A DNA stretch of 64,000 bases from contig CM065881.1 in the NCBI GenBank assembly GCA_033439255.1, positions 62,001 through 126,000 on the forward strand, written 5' to 3'. The first letter of the stretch is position 1; the number at the start of each line of letters is the position of its first letter. Below, in pieces: positions 21,349 through 33,383 of the stretch. Both the position numbers and the translations under genes were made by a program. This stretch comes from Hericium rajendrae (lineage: Eukaryota > Basidiomycota > Agaricomycetes > Russulales > Hericiaceae). The notes below the pieces were generated by a model. It saw only the letters and a program-made list of their open reading frames with translations, was not told the origin of the DNA and searched no databases.

Positions 21349-23814
21349 TCACATCAACTTCACCGTCATAGGCACGCTAGGTCCCAGCTTCTCCTTTCCC
21401 TTGACGTACGGCACGACGGTGATACCCTGTCGCCAGTCAATCTCTTCCGGAACGGCTTGAAATTCAAACTCAGTGAGAAGAACGGAGAGCACAATTTCTG
21501 TAGACAGGTGAGCCGTTGGCATATGATGCTGCGAGGCTCAAAAACGCACTGATTTCCAATAAAGCGAACTTCATTCCTCTAGAGCAAGCCTGACAGTCAG
21601 CTCCATGTAACACAAGGCATTTCAGAGTAGAATACGCGCGGGCATGCTCTGCCACCTCCAAGGAACGTCATACTACAGGGAACAAGCGACATGAACACAC
21701 ATCACACCATACGCAATGAGAAGTACGTACATGTTAGAGAAGATTCCCGGCACCTTAACACCATTGGATGTTGCGTCGGCGATATTCTTTCCAAGCCAGC
21801 GCTCAGGCCTGAGCTCGTTGACATCCTCCCCCCATATCGCCGCTGACCGGTTCGCCGCTGCGAGGCCGATGTAGACCGATGTTCCCTTTGTGACGAGCAC
21901 CTCGCGGATCTCCGCGCCCGAGGTGTCCCGGAGTGGGAACTGCAGTGGAACGACGCAGTCTTCCTTGGTCCTTTTCACAAGTTAAAAGAATAATTTGCAT
22001 TTTGAGAAGAAATATAGACGCACTCGCGCCAGACGAATGTGACGGGGGAGTAGAGACGGAGGGCCTCCCTGCACACCGCATCCAAAACAGGGAGCGAGTT
22101 GAGTTCCTTGTAGCTCAGATAATTGTCAGCGGTCGTCTGAGAATGTGATCAGATGGTATAATAGCAGCTGCCGTCTCCGACACATACTGCGTAGGCGCCG
22201 GTGACCTCGGCCCGCAGCCGGGCTTGCAGATCCACGTCTTGTACCATGAGACACAGAAGGCGAGAAAGTGCGCCCGAGGTCGTCTCTTGACCGCCGAGGA
22301 CGATAGAACTGAGGGATTCTCAGGATATGCGCTGCAGGAGACCAGAGGTGGACGTACCTCATGTTTGCGATGATATCGCCGTCTGGCATTTTATCTCCAT
22401 CATCGGCATCGGCATTAGCAGACACTAAAAATGGGAAAGATAAACCCATAAACCCAGCACAGTTTGAGACCATAAACGCACTGAGCACTGTCACCAGGTC
22501 TTTGCCTACACCTGTCGAGCCTTTGGTGTCGGAGACCCTACCTCCTTCTAACATTGCTCTTTTCTGGTAGAACAAATCTCGACATGTGACATACATAGTG
22601 TCGACGGCCCATTTGAACTTAGAGATGTCAACAAATATGCAGAAAATCGGAGGAAGGAAACCGACCTGACGAGCCGATGGCCACGGAAGGTATCCAACAG
22701 CCCCCGCGAGAAAACGACGTAACCACACGGGCTTGAGCTTTCTCCAGGACTCCAAGAATGGTAGCACAAGAAAGAGCCTTCCAGCCGTGGGACTATCATG
22801 CAAATTTAAGAAGATACCAAACAAAAAGGCGCGTGATACCTACAGGACAGTCTGTAGCGCGTGGTGGAACTCTTCAAACTCCCGGCTTTGCTCGTCGAAT
22901 GAATGGAAGGTATGGCCGAGACCGCCTTGCGAGATCATCTCCAGCGCAGCACGAGTAAGATGATCCAGGATGTCGACAGTGTGGCCGTCAGGGTGGCCGC
23001 GCACGTCGTCGGCGAGTTTGTCCCGCAACTTCAAAATATAATGAGACAAGAGTCGTTCATGCGGGGACATCCGTACCTGATGGGAAACCCCGTAGAACAC
23101 TGGCGCGAGCTTAGAGACATACTTCGCAGTGAAAAACGGGTTCAGAATCTGGCGTTGTTTTTTGTGGTCGGGTCCTGGTCGTGAGTGGTACCGTGAGCTC
23201 TGTGTCGAATAGAGAGTGCTGTCAAGGTGGTTCACCTGATACGGTAGCTAGGCTTGAGCCATGGTGAATGATACCGAAAAGACTGCAAAAATATCGTAAG
23301 GAAGCAGTCCAATGGCATAACGAGGTCTTTACCCAGAAAATTCCGTGGATTCCGTGAAATTGTCTTGGTCACGGACAAGTACTGAGTTCAAAGCTAGCGG
23401 ATCCGCGATGTAGAGCGCGTCCTTCTGAAGCTATGTCGACATTAAGGTACATAGTTCTTCATGGTAGAATGAAACACTGATCTTACCCCGAATATGCCAC
23501 CTCGCAGCCTCGCCACGTGCCCAAATTTCTCCGTCATGGCGTAATGGTATTCTATGAGTGACGTCTCCGAGTGCAAATCAAGTAGATACCCTAATGACAA
23601 AAATTAGTCTAATAATACCGACGTTGCGGGGCCGCCAGACAGAAACGAACTTACCAAGTTGTGACGTCAGATTAGGACCTCGCAAGTGCGCGTATGAGGA
23701 CCGTTTGAGGGCCTTTCTCACCAAGCGAAACACACATACTACCAAGAGGGACCCAAGAATGGCATCCAAAAAGACGTAAAAAGGTAGGGCACTTAGACGA
23801 GAAAAGGGATCCAT
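21349..23814 (-). CDS. Cytochrome P450, second of three (P450-2)
   Basis: The ATG at 23814 begins MDPFSRLSALPFYVFLDAIL, a membrane anchor. Exons then give YAMTEKFGHVARLRGGIFG, KDALYIADPLALNSVLV, a C-helix GPDHKKQRQILNPFF, DKLADDVRGHPDG, the I-helix LGGQETTSG, the K-helix REALRLYSPVTFVWREC, the meander LRPERWLGK, and the heme motif FLGGGRACPG followed by MKFALLEI. The last intron but one uses a GC donor (GCGCGT); only this splice restores the Gly of the heme motif and the phase. The I-helix has GGQETT where AGHETT is usual, a mild change. The stop is at 21351-21349. The overall architecture is close to P450-1, with many short introns. It shares a 378-bp divergent promoter with P450-3. A monooxygenase acting on the cluster product is likely by context. 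Confidence 0.88.
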
Positions 23815-24192
23815 GACGGGCCAGTATACGTGAGGCCTGAATGGTCAACAACGAGATCATTGTATAGGAGATGAAATTATCAAATCTGACATTCGATAAG
23901 GGCAGCCGCTCACGTCCTGGGAAATGAAAAAAAAGGCGGCCATAGTGCTCGACGGCCGTGCCTTGTATGTCCTTCGGAGAACCGCGATATTGACGCGTTT
24001 GGACGGAAGGTGGACGGCCGGAAGGCCCGCACAAAAGCCAATCGAGATAGAAGCCGGTCAATCAGACACCCCGTCCTGTCATTCGTGTGAAACGGAGGCA
24101 CACATGAGTGAGGATGAACAGTAGGCTTTTATATGGTGGGCAGAGGGAGGACAAAGTCGCCTCTAGTGAACTCGAAGATATCGCCTGCCATC
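23815..24192. promoter_or_regulatory. Bidirectional promoter of P450-2 and P450-3
   Basis: The two P450 genes start 378 bases apart on opposite strands, with no supported gene between them. The short distance suggests shared regulation. I cannot point to a specific operator. Confidence 0.55.
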
Positions 24193-26113
24193 ATGTCTCT
24201 GAGCTGGCCGGCAATTGCCGGCGTTTTCGCCCTTCTTTCGGTTTACGTGGTTCGAGCGCTGACCCCGCCCCCCAACCTTCGCCACCTTCCCAAAGTCCCT
24301 CTGATTCCTTTACTCTGGAGTTACTTCAGTGGCGAAGTAGAAGACGTACGCATCAAGAGGCTCATCTTACCTTTCGCGAAAGAAAGAAATGAGGGCTCTG
24401 TCCTGGTCTATGCCTTTGGACGCTGGATAGTCCATGTCGTCGACCACAAGGTCCGTCTGGATGTACTATATTCTGATGAGTCGCATTAACGAAGTCTTTT
24501 AGATTTTCAAAGACCTATCTGCTAATATCGCTTTATGGCCCAAGGAGGAACCACACGGTACGTCGCCCTTTATCTGCTTGACTCTGTCTCCTGGTTCACC
24601 TTGGTTTCTCAGATGAAATGCTTCTGTGGAGATTCGTGGGCAAAACAAATGTCATTCTATCCAATGGCATGAACTGGCAAAGGCACTCCCGTGTTGTGCG
24701 GTCTGCCCTTGGCCGGAGCATTCCTATCGCCGATTTTGTCCTGCTGTCGAAGAAGCTGTTCGGCGTCATGGGCAGCGGGGGCCGTCTTGTATGGGACGAC
24801 TTGACCATGGTGGGCACCTTGCTGATCTATTGAAAACCTCATCCTCAGACCAGCCTGAACTCTAGCGTTTTACCCTCGATGCTGTTGGTGAGTAATACCT
24901 CCGAGCGTACATGTATTCCATGAACTTTTGTTTTAGGAGCGACGACATTCGGGCACGACTTCCAAGCGATAACAGATATCAACAGTCCATTTGTGAAGGA
25001 TTACAATAGAGTCATGGATGGGATAGCGTCTCCCCCGTAGGTCCCACTGTTGATCGCACCGATCATGCTAACTGTCTGTCTCTAGATATATTGCTTTTCC
25101 AAATCTGGAGACTTGGATTCCGCGTCATTCCGTCGTGAAAAAGATTGATGCTCTTGTGTCCATGTTTGGCGATCTGCTAGAAGCGAAAAAGAACAACATG
25201 GCCAACGACATGCTAAGCTACATGCTGGAAGATGTACGTCCAAACGACATTTGCCGTATCCAACGCTTCCATATCTTGACCTCAATTAGCCCGAGATGAC
25301 AGACACCGAGTTCCGAGATAATATGGTGGTCTTCTTCATCGCAGGACACGTAACTCATTTTGCTCTACTGCTGAGAACCTGGGCTAAATCAGCAAATTCT
25401 CGTTCCAGGATACATCCGCAGGCGCGATGTCAAGTCTGGTGTATTATCTCGCCAAAGACCAAGACATGCAAGCCCAAGCCCGCGCCGAAGTTCTCGCCGC
25501 CCTCGGCGACGACGACCCCGACGCGCAGAACATGCGAAATATGCCCTTCACGCAAGCCTGCATCCGCGAAGCTCTACGCATCAACACTCCCATCGTGCGT
25601 CTCCTCTGCCTCTCCCTTCTCACGCTAATGCTGCCCGGGGCAGACATACATGGTTCCGCGAGCCTCCGCAGAGCCGGCCCTCCTCACCGCCACGAACGGA
25701 AAGACGTACTTTCTCCCGCCGCACACGTCCGTGATCCTCAATATCTGCGCCATCCACCACAACGACACGTACTGGCCTAACCCGCACATCTTCGACCCCT
25801 CGCGGTTCATGGGCCAGAGCGCCGCCGACAAAGACCGGATCGACGCCAGCCCCTGGCTGTGAGCACCCTTCATTCGCTCCCATCGCCGTGCTCACCACGT
25901 CGCGCTCGCAGGCCATTCTCGCTCGGCCCGCGTCAGTGCCCGGCATACAACTTCGCGCTGTACGAGCTGCGCACGCTCATTGCGATGCTCCTGCGCAGCT
26001 GGACGTGGACGCTCCCGGTAGACTCGCCGCACGTCGATGCGCCGCGGAACGGCTTCTCCCCGTTCGCACTGAGCCTGCCGAAGGACTTGCTGATCGATTT
26101 TAAAAGGAGATAA
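24193..26113 (+). CDS. Cytochrome P450, third of three (P450-3)
   Basis: Ten exons fit in phase: 24193-24450, 24503-24557, 24613-24809, 24866-24887 (a 22-base micro-exon), 24937-25036, 25086-25233, 25290-25349, 25409-25594, 25644-25858 and 25912-26113, giving 480 residues. Landmarks are the membrane anchor AIAGVFALLSVYVV, the proline hinge TPPPNLRHLPKVP, GMNWQRHSRVV (C helix), I-helix IAGHDTSAG, K-helix REALR, DPSRFMGQ and the heme loop FSLGPRQCPA. The residue two after the heme Cys is Ala rather than the canonical Gly, which some fungal P450 families tolerate. This P450 is clearly of a different family from P450-1 and P450-2, as its N-terminal half has no similarity to theirs. It closes the cluster on the right. 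Confidence 0.92.
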
Positions 26114-26244
26114 ACAGCGCCGCGTTTGGTGTGAAAGCTTCTCTGATATATAGACCGTTCCATACGAGCATTCGGCCTTGTATGTTCCCCTTCCCTGTGC
26201 TGCCCTTCGCTGTGAGACCCAACAGACTTCCTGAGCCATGCAGC

Positions 26245-27060
26245 TCACGCTTCCGCACCGTTCCCCAGTGCCTGCACCAGCCTCCTCTCCGCCTCCTTCC
26301 AGTCCTCACCCGGCGCACCCTCCCACTGAAACACCCACCTCTGGTAGATCCCCTCCCTCCAGCGACCAATAGCATCCTCGTCCGCCCAATCCGTGCCATC
26401 GTACGCCGGACCATTGAGCTCGTACATCAGTCCCATCTTGGCGCCATCGCCGCGATGTCGTTCGCTGCTTTCAGCCGCATGTCTTCGTAGATCTGCATGG
26501 CTGTGCCGATGCTTTTGAGCGTTGTCAGATTGTGCGAAAACAGTCACTCGAGCATATGGGCGTCCTGGCGCAAGCAGGTCAGCGTGGCTGCTTTTCTGTC
26601 GCGCAGGGTATGGCTTTGCGTCCAGGGCCTGTGCCGCACCAGCCAATATATGTAGGTCGTCATAGCGTGCATCTATGGTTCCTGTAAGCAAATGAACCAA
26701 ATGCGGATTCGACGAATGGAAGTGCGCCCATGACATGGCCAGCCAGCTCTACGAATGACTGGAAGTGCATAGTAGACCTGCAGCAGCTCCTGCACTTCTG
26801 ATCAGACTCCCAGTCCGCATGGTATTTAAGGACCTCCTTCGGAAAATCTCTCACCCTGGACCCATTTGCCTCCGTATGGTGTCCTCTCTCCGCCAAGGAC
26901 AGTGTAGAAGGCTAGGAATTGATGGCAGATTTGTTGGAGATTGGGTAGGCGACGAGTGCGAGATGTAGACGCACGGACAACAGAACGAGAGTAGAACATG
27001 CTAGGAGGCTCGGCAATGTCCGCGATAGTACAGTCGGCGTTAGAGTCTGCATGGCTCCGT
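26245..27060 (-). pseudogene. Uncharacterised minus-strand gene, probably frame-shifted
   Basis: Coding-like stretches appear on the minus strand: DSNADCTIADIAEPPS, then AFYTVLGGERTPYGGKW ending at a good GTGAGA donor, GTIDARYDDLHILAGAAQAL, QIYEDMRLKAANDIAAM, and a C-terminal block with DGTDWADEDAIGRWREGIYQ and DWKEAERRL ending at about 26245. The last two blocks are in different frames with no intron-like sequence between them, so a frameshift near 26447 is likely. The first block overlaps the start of the gene at 27051 on the other strand. The family is unknown to me. The shared ADIAEPPS signature links it to the ORF at 18961-19320. It may be a former cluster gene or a part of segment B. 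Confidence 0.4.
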
Positions 27061-27948
27061 CAACCACCATGTCGGCAAGTATCACGTCCCCAGCCTCTTC
27101 CTCTTCTGTTTCATATAGTAAATCGTCCGACGAGCCCAAAATCTTTGACTTCGGAGATGGCACACCAAAGGCGAAAGACGTAATGCCTACACCTTTCGAC
27201 ATGCCCCCGCCTGAGCTTGTCGATCTCGCCCTACACACGCTTCACAGAAAAGGCATCGAGCTCATCGAGTGGAAAACTCTGCTATACCGGCGGATGGGCG
27301 TCCCTGTCATCTTCAGAGTGAGTATTACCGTTCGCCCCAGAACTAAACCGCATAATCCCACCAATCCACGACTACCATTACCTAGTCCCAGACGAGGACC
27401 TCGACGTTGCATCAAACGCCTTTCTCGAACTAGGACTTCCGCTCTCCATCCCGCCTCCCCTTCTTTTCAAAACGGACGGTGACCTTTATGCCAAAGGCCG
27501 CCTGCACCGCCTCACGTCCCACCGGTCCGTCGCGCGCGCCCAGCATCTTATCCTCTACACGCGCTCCTTCGTCGGCTTGGCGCAGAACGAGCTCTCGCCC
27601 GCGCCATCGGGCGAGGCATCCGTACTCGTGCCGCATCCGAGCGCCGTGTACGCCTCCATCCTGCGCATGGTGCAGCGCTACTCCCGCTGGGCACCCACGC
27701 GCAGTGCGCTCGAGTCGGAGCTGTCCGAGCTCGTGGGGTACAATCTGTATGGCCTGCAGGAGGGCTTCGTGGACGTGGACGACGAGGAAAAGTGCGTGCA
27801 GCTCGGGGTTGACCGCCGAGTCGAGGAGGCCACGGACGTCATGCGCGCGTGGGGACGTGCGGGTGCGTGGCGTGTGGGAGAGGAGTGGATGGGCGCGGCG
27901 CTCGAGGCGGTGGTGAGTGGATGGGCGCGGCGCTCGAGGCGGTGGTGA
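27051..27948 (+). CDS. Uncharacterised basidiomycete protein, copy B (splice acceptor missing)
   Basis: Exon 1 (27051-27317) encodes 89 residues: a Ser-rich start, then PPPELVDLALHTLHRKGIEL and EWKTLLYRRMGVPVIFR, ending at a perfect GTGAGT donor. Exon 2 should start at 27370 and run open for 193 codons to 27948, with DYHYLVPDEDLDVAS, LGLPLSIPPPLLFKTDGDLY, LILYTRSFVGLAQNE, ELSELVGYNLYGLQ and DVDDEEKC. The two bases before exon 2 are AC instead of the AG seen in copy A. No other AG gives an open frame. The protein is soluble, acidic at the C-terminus, with no catalytic motif I recognise. The near-perfect conservation of both exons argues for recent function, so the acceptor change may be recent, or may be a sequencing error. 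Confidence 0.6.
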
Positions 27949-28811
27949 GTGGAACAGGGGAGATCGAGGAGCTGCCGTGGACTACTTCGTAGTGTCCATG
28001 CCAGCGTCGTCTTCTTTCTACGGAGTATCATGTAAGTGCTTTATATTATTAGTATTATTGCCCAGATACATCCACAGAGACGGAGTCCGATGTTCTGTCC
28101 TAGATCCAGGCAAAGTCGACTCCAGTGCGCACGGCGTGACCCGCGATATCCCTCTATTTCTGTCTCCGGGCCGCACGGCCCTTGCACGGAGTCCGCTTTG
28201 CTTCAAGAACAGTCCTTTGGTCCTCTGATTCTGGGCGCCTTCGATTCTCTTATCCGCTCTCCTTCGCCAGCGGACACATTGCACCTGCTGCAGAATTGAT
28301 GAAGACCCCTCGCTGTGACGATTCGATGACGTTAAGTCCGTGGCTGCTCATGCCTGCAATAGTTCGATGAATGGTTGGATAGCAGCCGCGCATCAACGTG
28401 ACTTTTCGCCTCCCAGTTCAACGGTTTGGACAGAGGTAAGTGATTTCCTTCTCTGATTCTAGCATAGGTAAATCTACGGTTCTTCAACACCTCTTCAACA
28501 CCTCTAATGCAGCTCAAAATGCTCAAGATCATAGCGCTGTAGGAGATTATGAGAGAGAGGTAGCCTGCAGCACCTCCGGTACGCAGCAACGCAGTCCCCG
28601 ATAAGGCACTGACTGGGAGCGTGAACGGCGATAGCTACCGATGCGGGAGTATGACCTCCCAGCAGAAGAAAGAAGGATCGCAAGGCAGCACTTTCTCTCT
28701 CTCATGTGGTGCGTCACGATACCAAGTCCGCTGTCTGGATCCTTATCTCGACATTTCATGATATAAGAAGCCGCCGTGCCGCTCCTCAGCTGGCTCGGCG
28801 TCACTCGCACG
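27949..28811. other. Intergenic, no gene seen
   Basis: Short overlapping frames only. A 19-base stretch (ATGGGCGCGGCGCTCGAGG) is repeated in tandem-like fashion at about 27888 and 27924, straddling the end of the upstream gene. The rest is featureless apart from the presumed promoter of the peptidase. Confidence 0.4.
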
Positions 28812-30896
28812 ATGCTTACTTTTCTAAATCCTTGGATTCATTTGTTTTTGATCCTATTCTTCGTGCAGGTATCGTCTGCGCTGAAGCACCAGCTCAGGCC
28901 TAGAGAAAATCTCCCGATCCCACGATCAGGCGAAACAGCATCGAACGATGCCTTATTTTTCGACGTATGTGTGGTATAATATTCAAAACTGCCTTATCTC
29001 ACGTCATTACTTTAGATGCCGATTGATCATTTCGGAAATACGCCAGAAACATTCAAAAATCGGTACTGGGTCAATGACACATACTATGAAGCTGGAGGGC
29101 CAATCTTCCGTGAGTCAAATATCCGCCCAACTGACAGATCACTCTTGGCTGATGTTCTATCCAAGTCTTCGATTCCGGAGAGCAAAATGCAGAGCCTTTA
29201 TTACCCTACTATCTGCAGGTCAGACGGATCGCATTATTAGGAGCGCTCCATGTTGATGAATTAATAGGAATATCATGGTCTCTCCGCTACGATGCGCCTG
29301 GCCAAGCGCTATAAAGGTCTAGCGATCCTCTGGGAACATCGCTTCTACGGTGCGTCGCTGCCGTTTCCTGTAAATGTAAGTATCCATTCGAAGTGTCTTC
29401 AATCCGATTGGTTGACCTGAATAACTATAGAGAAACACCACTGCCGAGCAATGGCAATTCCTGACGACGGAACAAGCGCTTGAAGACGTCGTATTTTTCG
29501 CGAACTCCTTCAGTCATCCTTCCCAACGTTCGGCTTCTTTACATCCATCAAAGACTCCGTGGATCTGGCTGGGTGGCTCGTACCCCGGTGTACGAGGCGC
29601 GCTGCTTCGGCAGCGTAACCCAGAGACCATTTTCGCTACGTGGGCCAGTTCTGCGCCCGTGCAAGCTCAGGTCGACATGTCAAGCTATTACAAGGCCGCG
29701 GAACGGAGTCTGACGTGGAACTGCTCTGCAGACTGGATTGCCGTAACAAAATATGTGGATGATGTTCTGAGCAGCGGAAACGAGAGCGCCACATCTCAAA
29801 TGAAGTTCGATCTTTTGAAGGCTCGCTTGAGCGGCCCCGGGGGAAACACGACAGGGGTTCAAAACTTGACCATTCAGCAGGCGAATGCGACGAGTAGCCT
29901 TAGCGCCGCATCAGTCTTAATGGACCCGTTGAGCTTCTATCAGGTGCGCTCGAATGTTCGCGATGCGGAAGTCATGCTGATAATTTGAACAGTACTATGG
30001 CTTCAATGCCTCCGTTCTTCCTTTCTGTAACAATCTGGAGACACAGAACTTCACGCGTCCTGCATTTGAGTCCGGCATCGCTGCAGCTATGGGAATCGAC
30101 GCCGCGTTCAGGGCTTTCCTGACAGGCATTGCAGAGCTTGATTACGATTCTATATCGGGGGACCCTGACGATCCGGTTACAGACCGATCATGGATGTGGC
30201 AGTATTGTTCTGAATATGGTACGATTCCGCTGTGTTATAGCTTTTGTTAGCTGATTCTCTGCACAACATACTTCAGGATTCTATCAGCGCGGCGACCCTA
30301 ACAATCCTCTATCTATTGAAACCTCCTTCCGGTCTCTCGAGTTGTTTCAAGAGGAATGCGATTCAACCTTCCCTGCAGGTCTGCCTCCATCTCCGAATGT
30401 CGGTCACATCAATAAATACGGGGGCTGGAATATGAGACCGTCAAACACCATGTTCGCAAATGGAGAATGTTGGTTGACGCAATGCACGGACACAGCATCG
30501 GGCTAATTCAGTGTTCCGTTCGTAGTTGATCCATGGCGGACCATGGGTCTCGCTTCTATTGAATCGAATTCGCCCATGCGCACGCCATCAGCCTCTGTCC
30601 CGCGGTACTGTTTCTTCGCGTAGCCAAGGTCGAATGGTCTACTGATTCTTAGTCTGTTCATTCTTTTCAACAGATGCAATGAGTCGCCTCCTGGAGCGTC
30701 GTTCTTCGGACTGACCTACGCAAACATGGTCCATGTCAGCGACATGCGCGTGCTCCTTGAGCCTGACGCGAACCACACGGACTTTAAGACTGTAGGCTTT
30801 TATAGTCCCGTATCTCAAGAGCCATTCTTCACGGGCTTGGGGCTGTTCCAGCTAGCTCTTGATGAATGGCTCCCATGTTTTGCTCTATCGTCGTGA
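28812..30896 (+). CDS. Secreted serine peptidase of family S28 (prolyl carboxypeptidase-like)
   Basis: Nine exons fit in phase: 28812-28964, 29016-29109, 29166-29218, 29268-29375, 29431-29943, 29993-30218, 30277-30468, 30526-30604 and 30674-30896, giving 546 residues. An N-terminal hydrophobic leader (WIHLFLILFFVQVSSA) predicts secretion. Family marks are PIDHFGN, FKNRYWVNDTYY, LFDSGEQNAEP, WEHRFYGAS, the catalytic Ser in LGGSYPGV, the catalytic Asp in NGEFDPWRTMGLAS (created by splicing), and the catalytic His in TYANMVHVSDMR. The triad is complete and many N-glycosylation sites are present. S28 enzymes cut after proline near a peptide end, usually in acidic surroundings. It is the intact partner of the 35-base relic at 3249-3283 and so marks segment B as the copy that kept this gene. 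Confidence 0.92.
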
Positions 30897-31230
30897 TTTC
30901 GATTACTGTGATGTAGTAATTGCCGCCTGCCTGGCTTTTGGCGGCCTGTAGGCATAGACTCTGATGCATCTATGCGAAACTCTGTGAATGGGATTGTATC
31001 ACTTCACGTCCGCGATGTTCGATTCTTTCAATTCGAGCTCGACGGCATAAATATTGACAAACAAACACAACACGGTCACGAGACGCTGAGGCGCGTCGCG
31101 TCGCGTAAGACCGAGTTTGAACCTCAGACAAAGCTGGGGCCGAAAAGCATCTGCACGTCTTTCAGAACATCCGGCGAGCCGACTTTGTTCTCTCTTATCC
31201 TTCCCTGAAGCTGCTGTTCGTAATCAAACC

Positions 31231-33383
31231 ATGGCTTCTTCTGCGACTCCGAGTCGGTCAGGAACTGGAATATCGGTCAACAGCGAGCCGGAACGAATCC
31301 TTTCTGTGCTTGCCTTCCGTTCACCAGAGGATAGAAATGAATGGGGAGACGACCTCGCAGTACGTCCATCATTCTTTTATTCGCCACTCATCTCGCTTAT
31401 ACCAGATGCGATCTATCATCGCAACTTGTTTTCAGGACCTCCGTGCTGCTTTAAGAACGGTAGAGAAGTTAGCCACCGCTCAGAACGCGACATGGCGCAA
31501 GCTAGTGGCGGCCGGTCTCATAGAGAAGCTGTGTCTCGGCTTTGTCGAGTATACAAGGCCCATGATTGACTATGAATCTAGTCAACCTCAGAGGCCTCGT
31601 CCAGACGCCGAAGCAGATGACCTGCTGAACTTCATATTTGACGAGCAGCCTCCATTTTACAAGCCACTTTGCGCTCTGTTTGAGGGGCTCGGAGGACGAC
31701 CTAGTGGGGGTGCTTTGGATGGGACAAGAAGACGGATGCTTCAGGTTATCAAAAAATATTGGTCGAAAATAATGCAACGGGTAAGTGGGCTCTGGGTTCG
31801 GGGAGTCTGCACGGCCGTGTATTTATCTCCTCTTTTCCATACCGCAGATTTGGCTCAAACGTGATCAATCAGCACCACGGACAATGTTGTCGTCTCTAGT
31901 ACTCAAATTATTGAGCTTGGACCCGTTGTTCGTCAGGTTCAGTCCATTCCAGCTCCACTTTTCCAAACATTCCACTTAAAGCCACCCGATTCCTCTCCTA
32001 TAGTTTCACTGACAACCCTCAAGATCTCACCCTCCCATTGATTGTCCACAGTTGGAGAAATGGAGAATCGGATATGGAAAATTTCAGCAATGTCCAAGCG
32101 CTTTCACTTTACCTCGAGGCACTCCGCATCCTGCCTTCCTTCACCGACGGCTCTCTCGCCTCCTCTCGCACTCCATTCGACTCTATCTCTGGTGACTACG
32201 AAGGCCGTCCGGACGATGCTCACCGCATTCTTGGACGACTGTTCCAAGGCCTCGGGACGGCGTCTTTCGAAGATATGCGACGACTCATTGATGGGCTTTG
32301 CCAATGTAAAATATCTCCGCAGTACGAACGCCACATCTTCATGCACCTCGCATACCTCGTCACGAGCGCGGAGAACCAGCCGGACATTGCTCAGTCAGAG
32401 AACTTCAGGAATCTGCAGCGCGCCGTGGTTCCTACCGAGATGTTCTGGCGCATGCAATTTGAAAGCATACGCCAGGCGGGGAACGAGACCAACGAGGCCA
32501 GGGAACTCTTGCTCATGGGTTTCGTCACGCTTTTGAGGGACATCGGACCTAGCTACAAGCTTGAATCGGACGAGGACACGCAGGCTCTTGTGTTTGCGTG
32601 GGTGAAGGCGGATATCTTCGAGCTTCTGGAGGTGGTGGCGACATTCATCGTGCCGGCTGCTGGTAATATGGCGTCCTTACACGCACTGTGTAAGTCCTTT
32701 CCGCCTTCATGCTCTTGTCGCGCCTGATTGTCATCGACTTTACACCCACAGCGGCATTCAGCGACGTCTTTCAAGCCCTGAACCGTGTCCTCCGCACAAA
32801 TCCAAGCACGGCTTTCTCAGTCCTTCGTCCCCATCTCCCTCGACCCCGTCTTCTCCGCTCCCTCTTAGACTGGGACCTCGGCCGTCAGGAAGGGAACCGG
32901 ACTCATTCGGCTGGCGAGCTTATTATGCTTCCCGACTGCGACGGCAGCGATCCGCAGGACTATGATCATAGTTTGCACATGCTCTGGCTGACGGTTTTCC
33001 TTCTCCATAGTCGGCGGAACCTCAAGTCCGAATGTGCAAGGAGAGAATGCGATAAGGCAGGGAAGTCGCTTTGTGGCGCATGTCGCAGGGTGAAGTATTG
33101 CGGGCCGCAGTGCCAACGATTGTAAGTCACCTATTTGCTCGTTGTCAGCCTCGATTTATTTAGGGCATTCCTATTCCCATTCTGCTCCAGGGACTGGAAG
33201 GAACATAAACTCGTATGTGGGCTGCGCGTGTTCATGGACGGAGAATTGGGCATTCCGGATGGGAGGCTTGGCTGGACTGCGGAAAGCGATTCTTGGCCGC
33301 TTGCAGAGGGGAAATGCGGGTGGATACGCTTCTTTTATCCGGGAAAAACTCCTGAAGATCATCCTGCGAAGGATACGGCCTGA
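31231..33383 (+). CDS. MYND zinc-finger protein
   Basis: Six exons fit in phase: 31231-31359, 31436-31780, 31848-31936, 32004-32689, 32752-33121 and 33191-33383, giving 603 residues. The long N-terminal region is helical and repeat-like, without a catalytic motif. The C-terminus carries a MYND finger: CARRECDKAGKSLCGACRRV, then YCGPQCQRLDWKEHKLVC, with the last exon junction inside it. MYND domains bind proline-rich partner peptides. Agaricomycetes carry many such proteins of unknown role, so the function stays open. It lies between the S28 gene and the aminotransferase relic in segment B and has no counterpart in segment A; it was either deleted there or inserted here. Confidence 0.85.
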
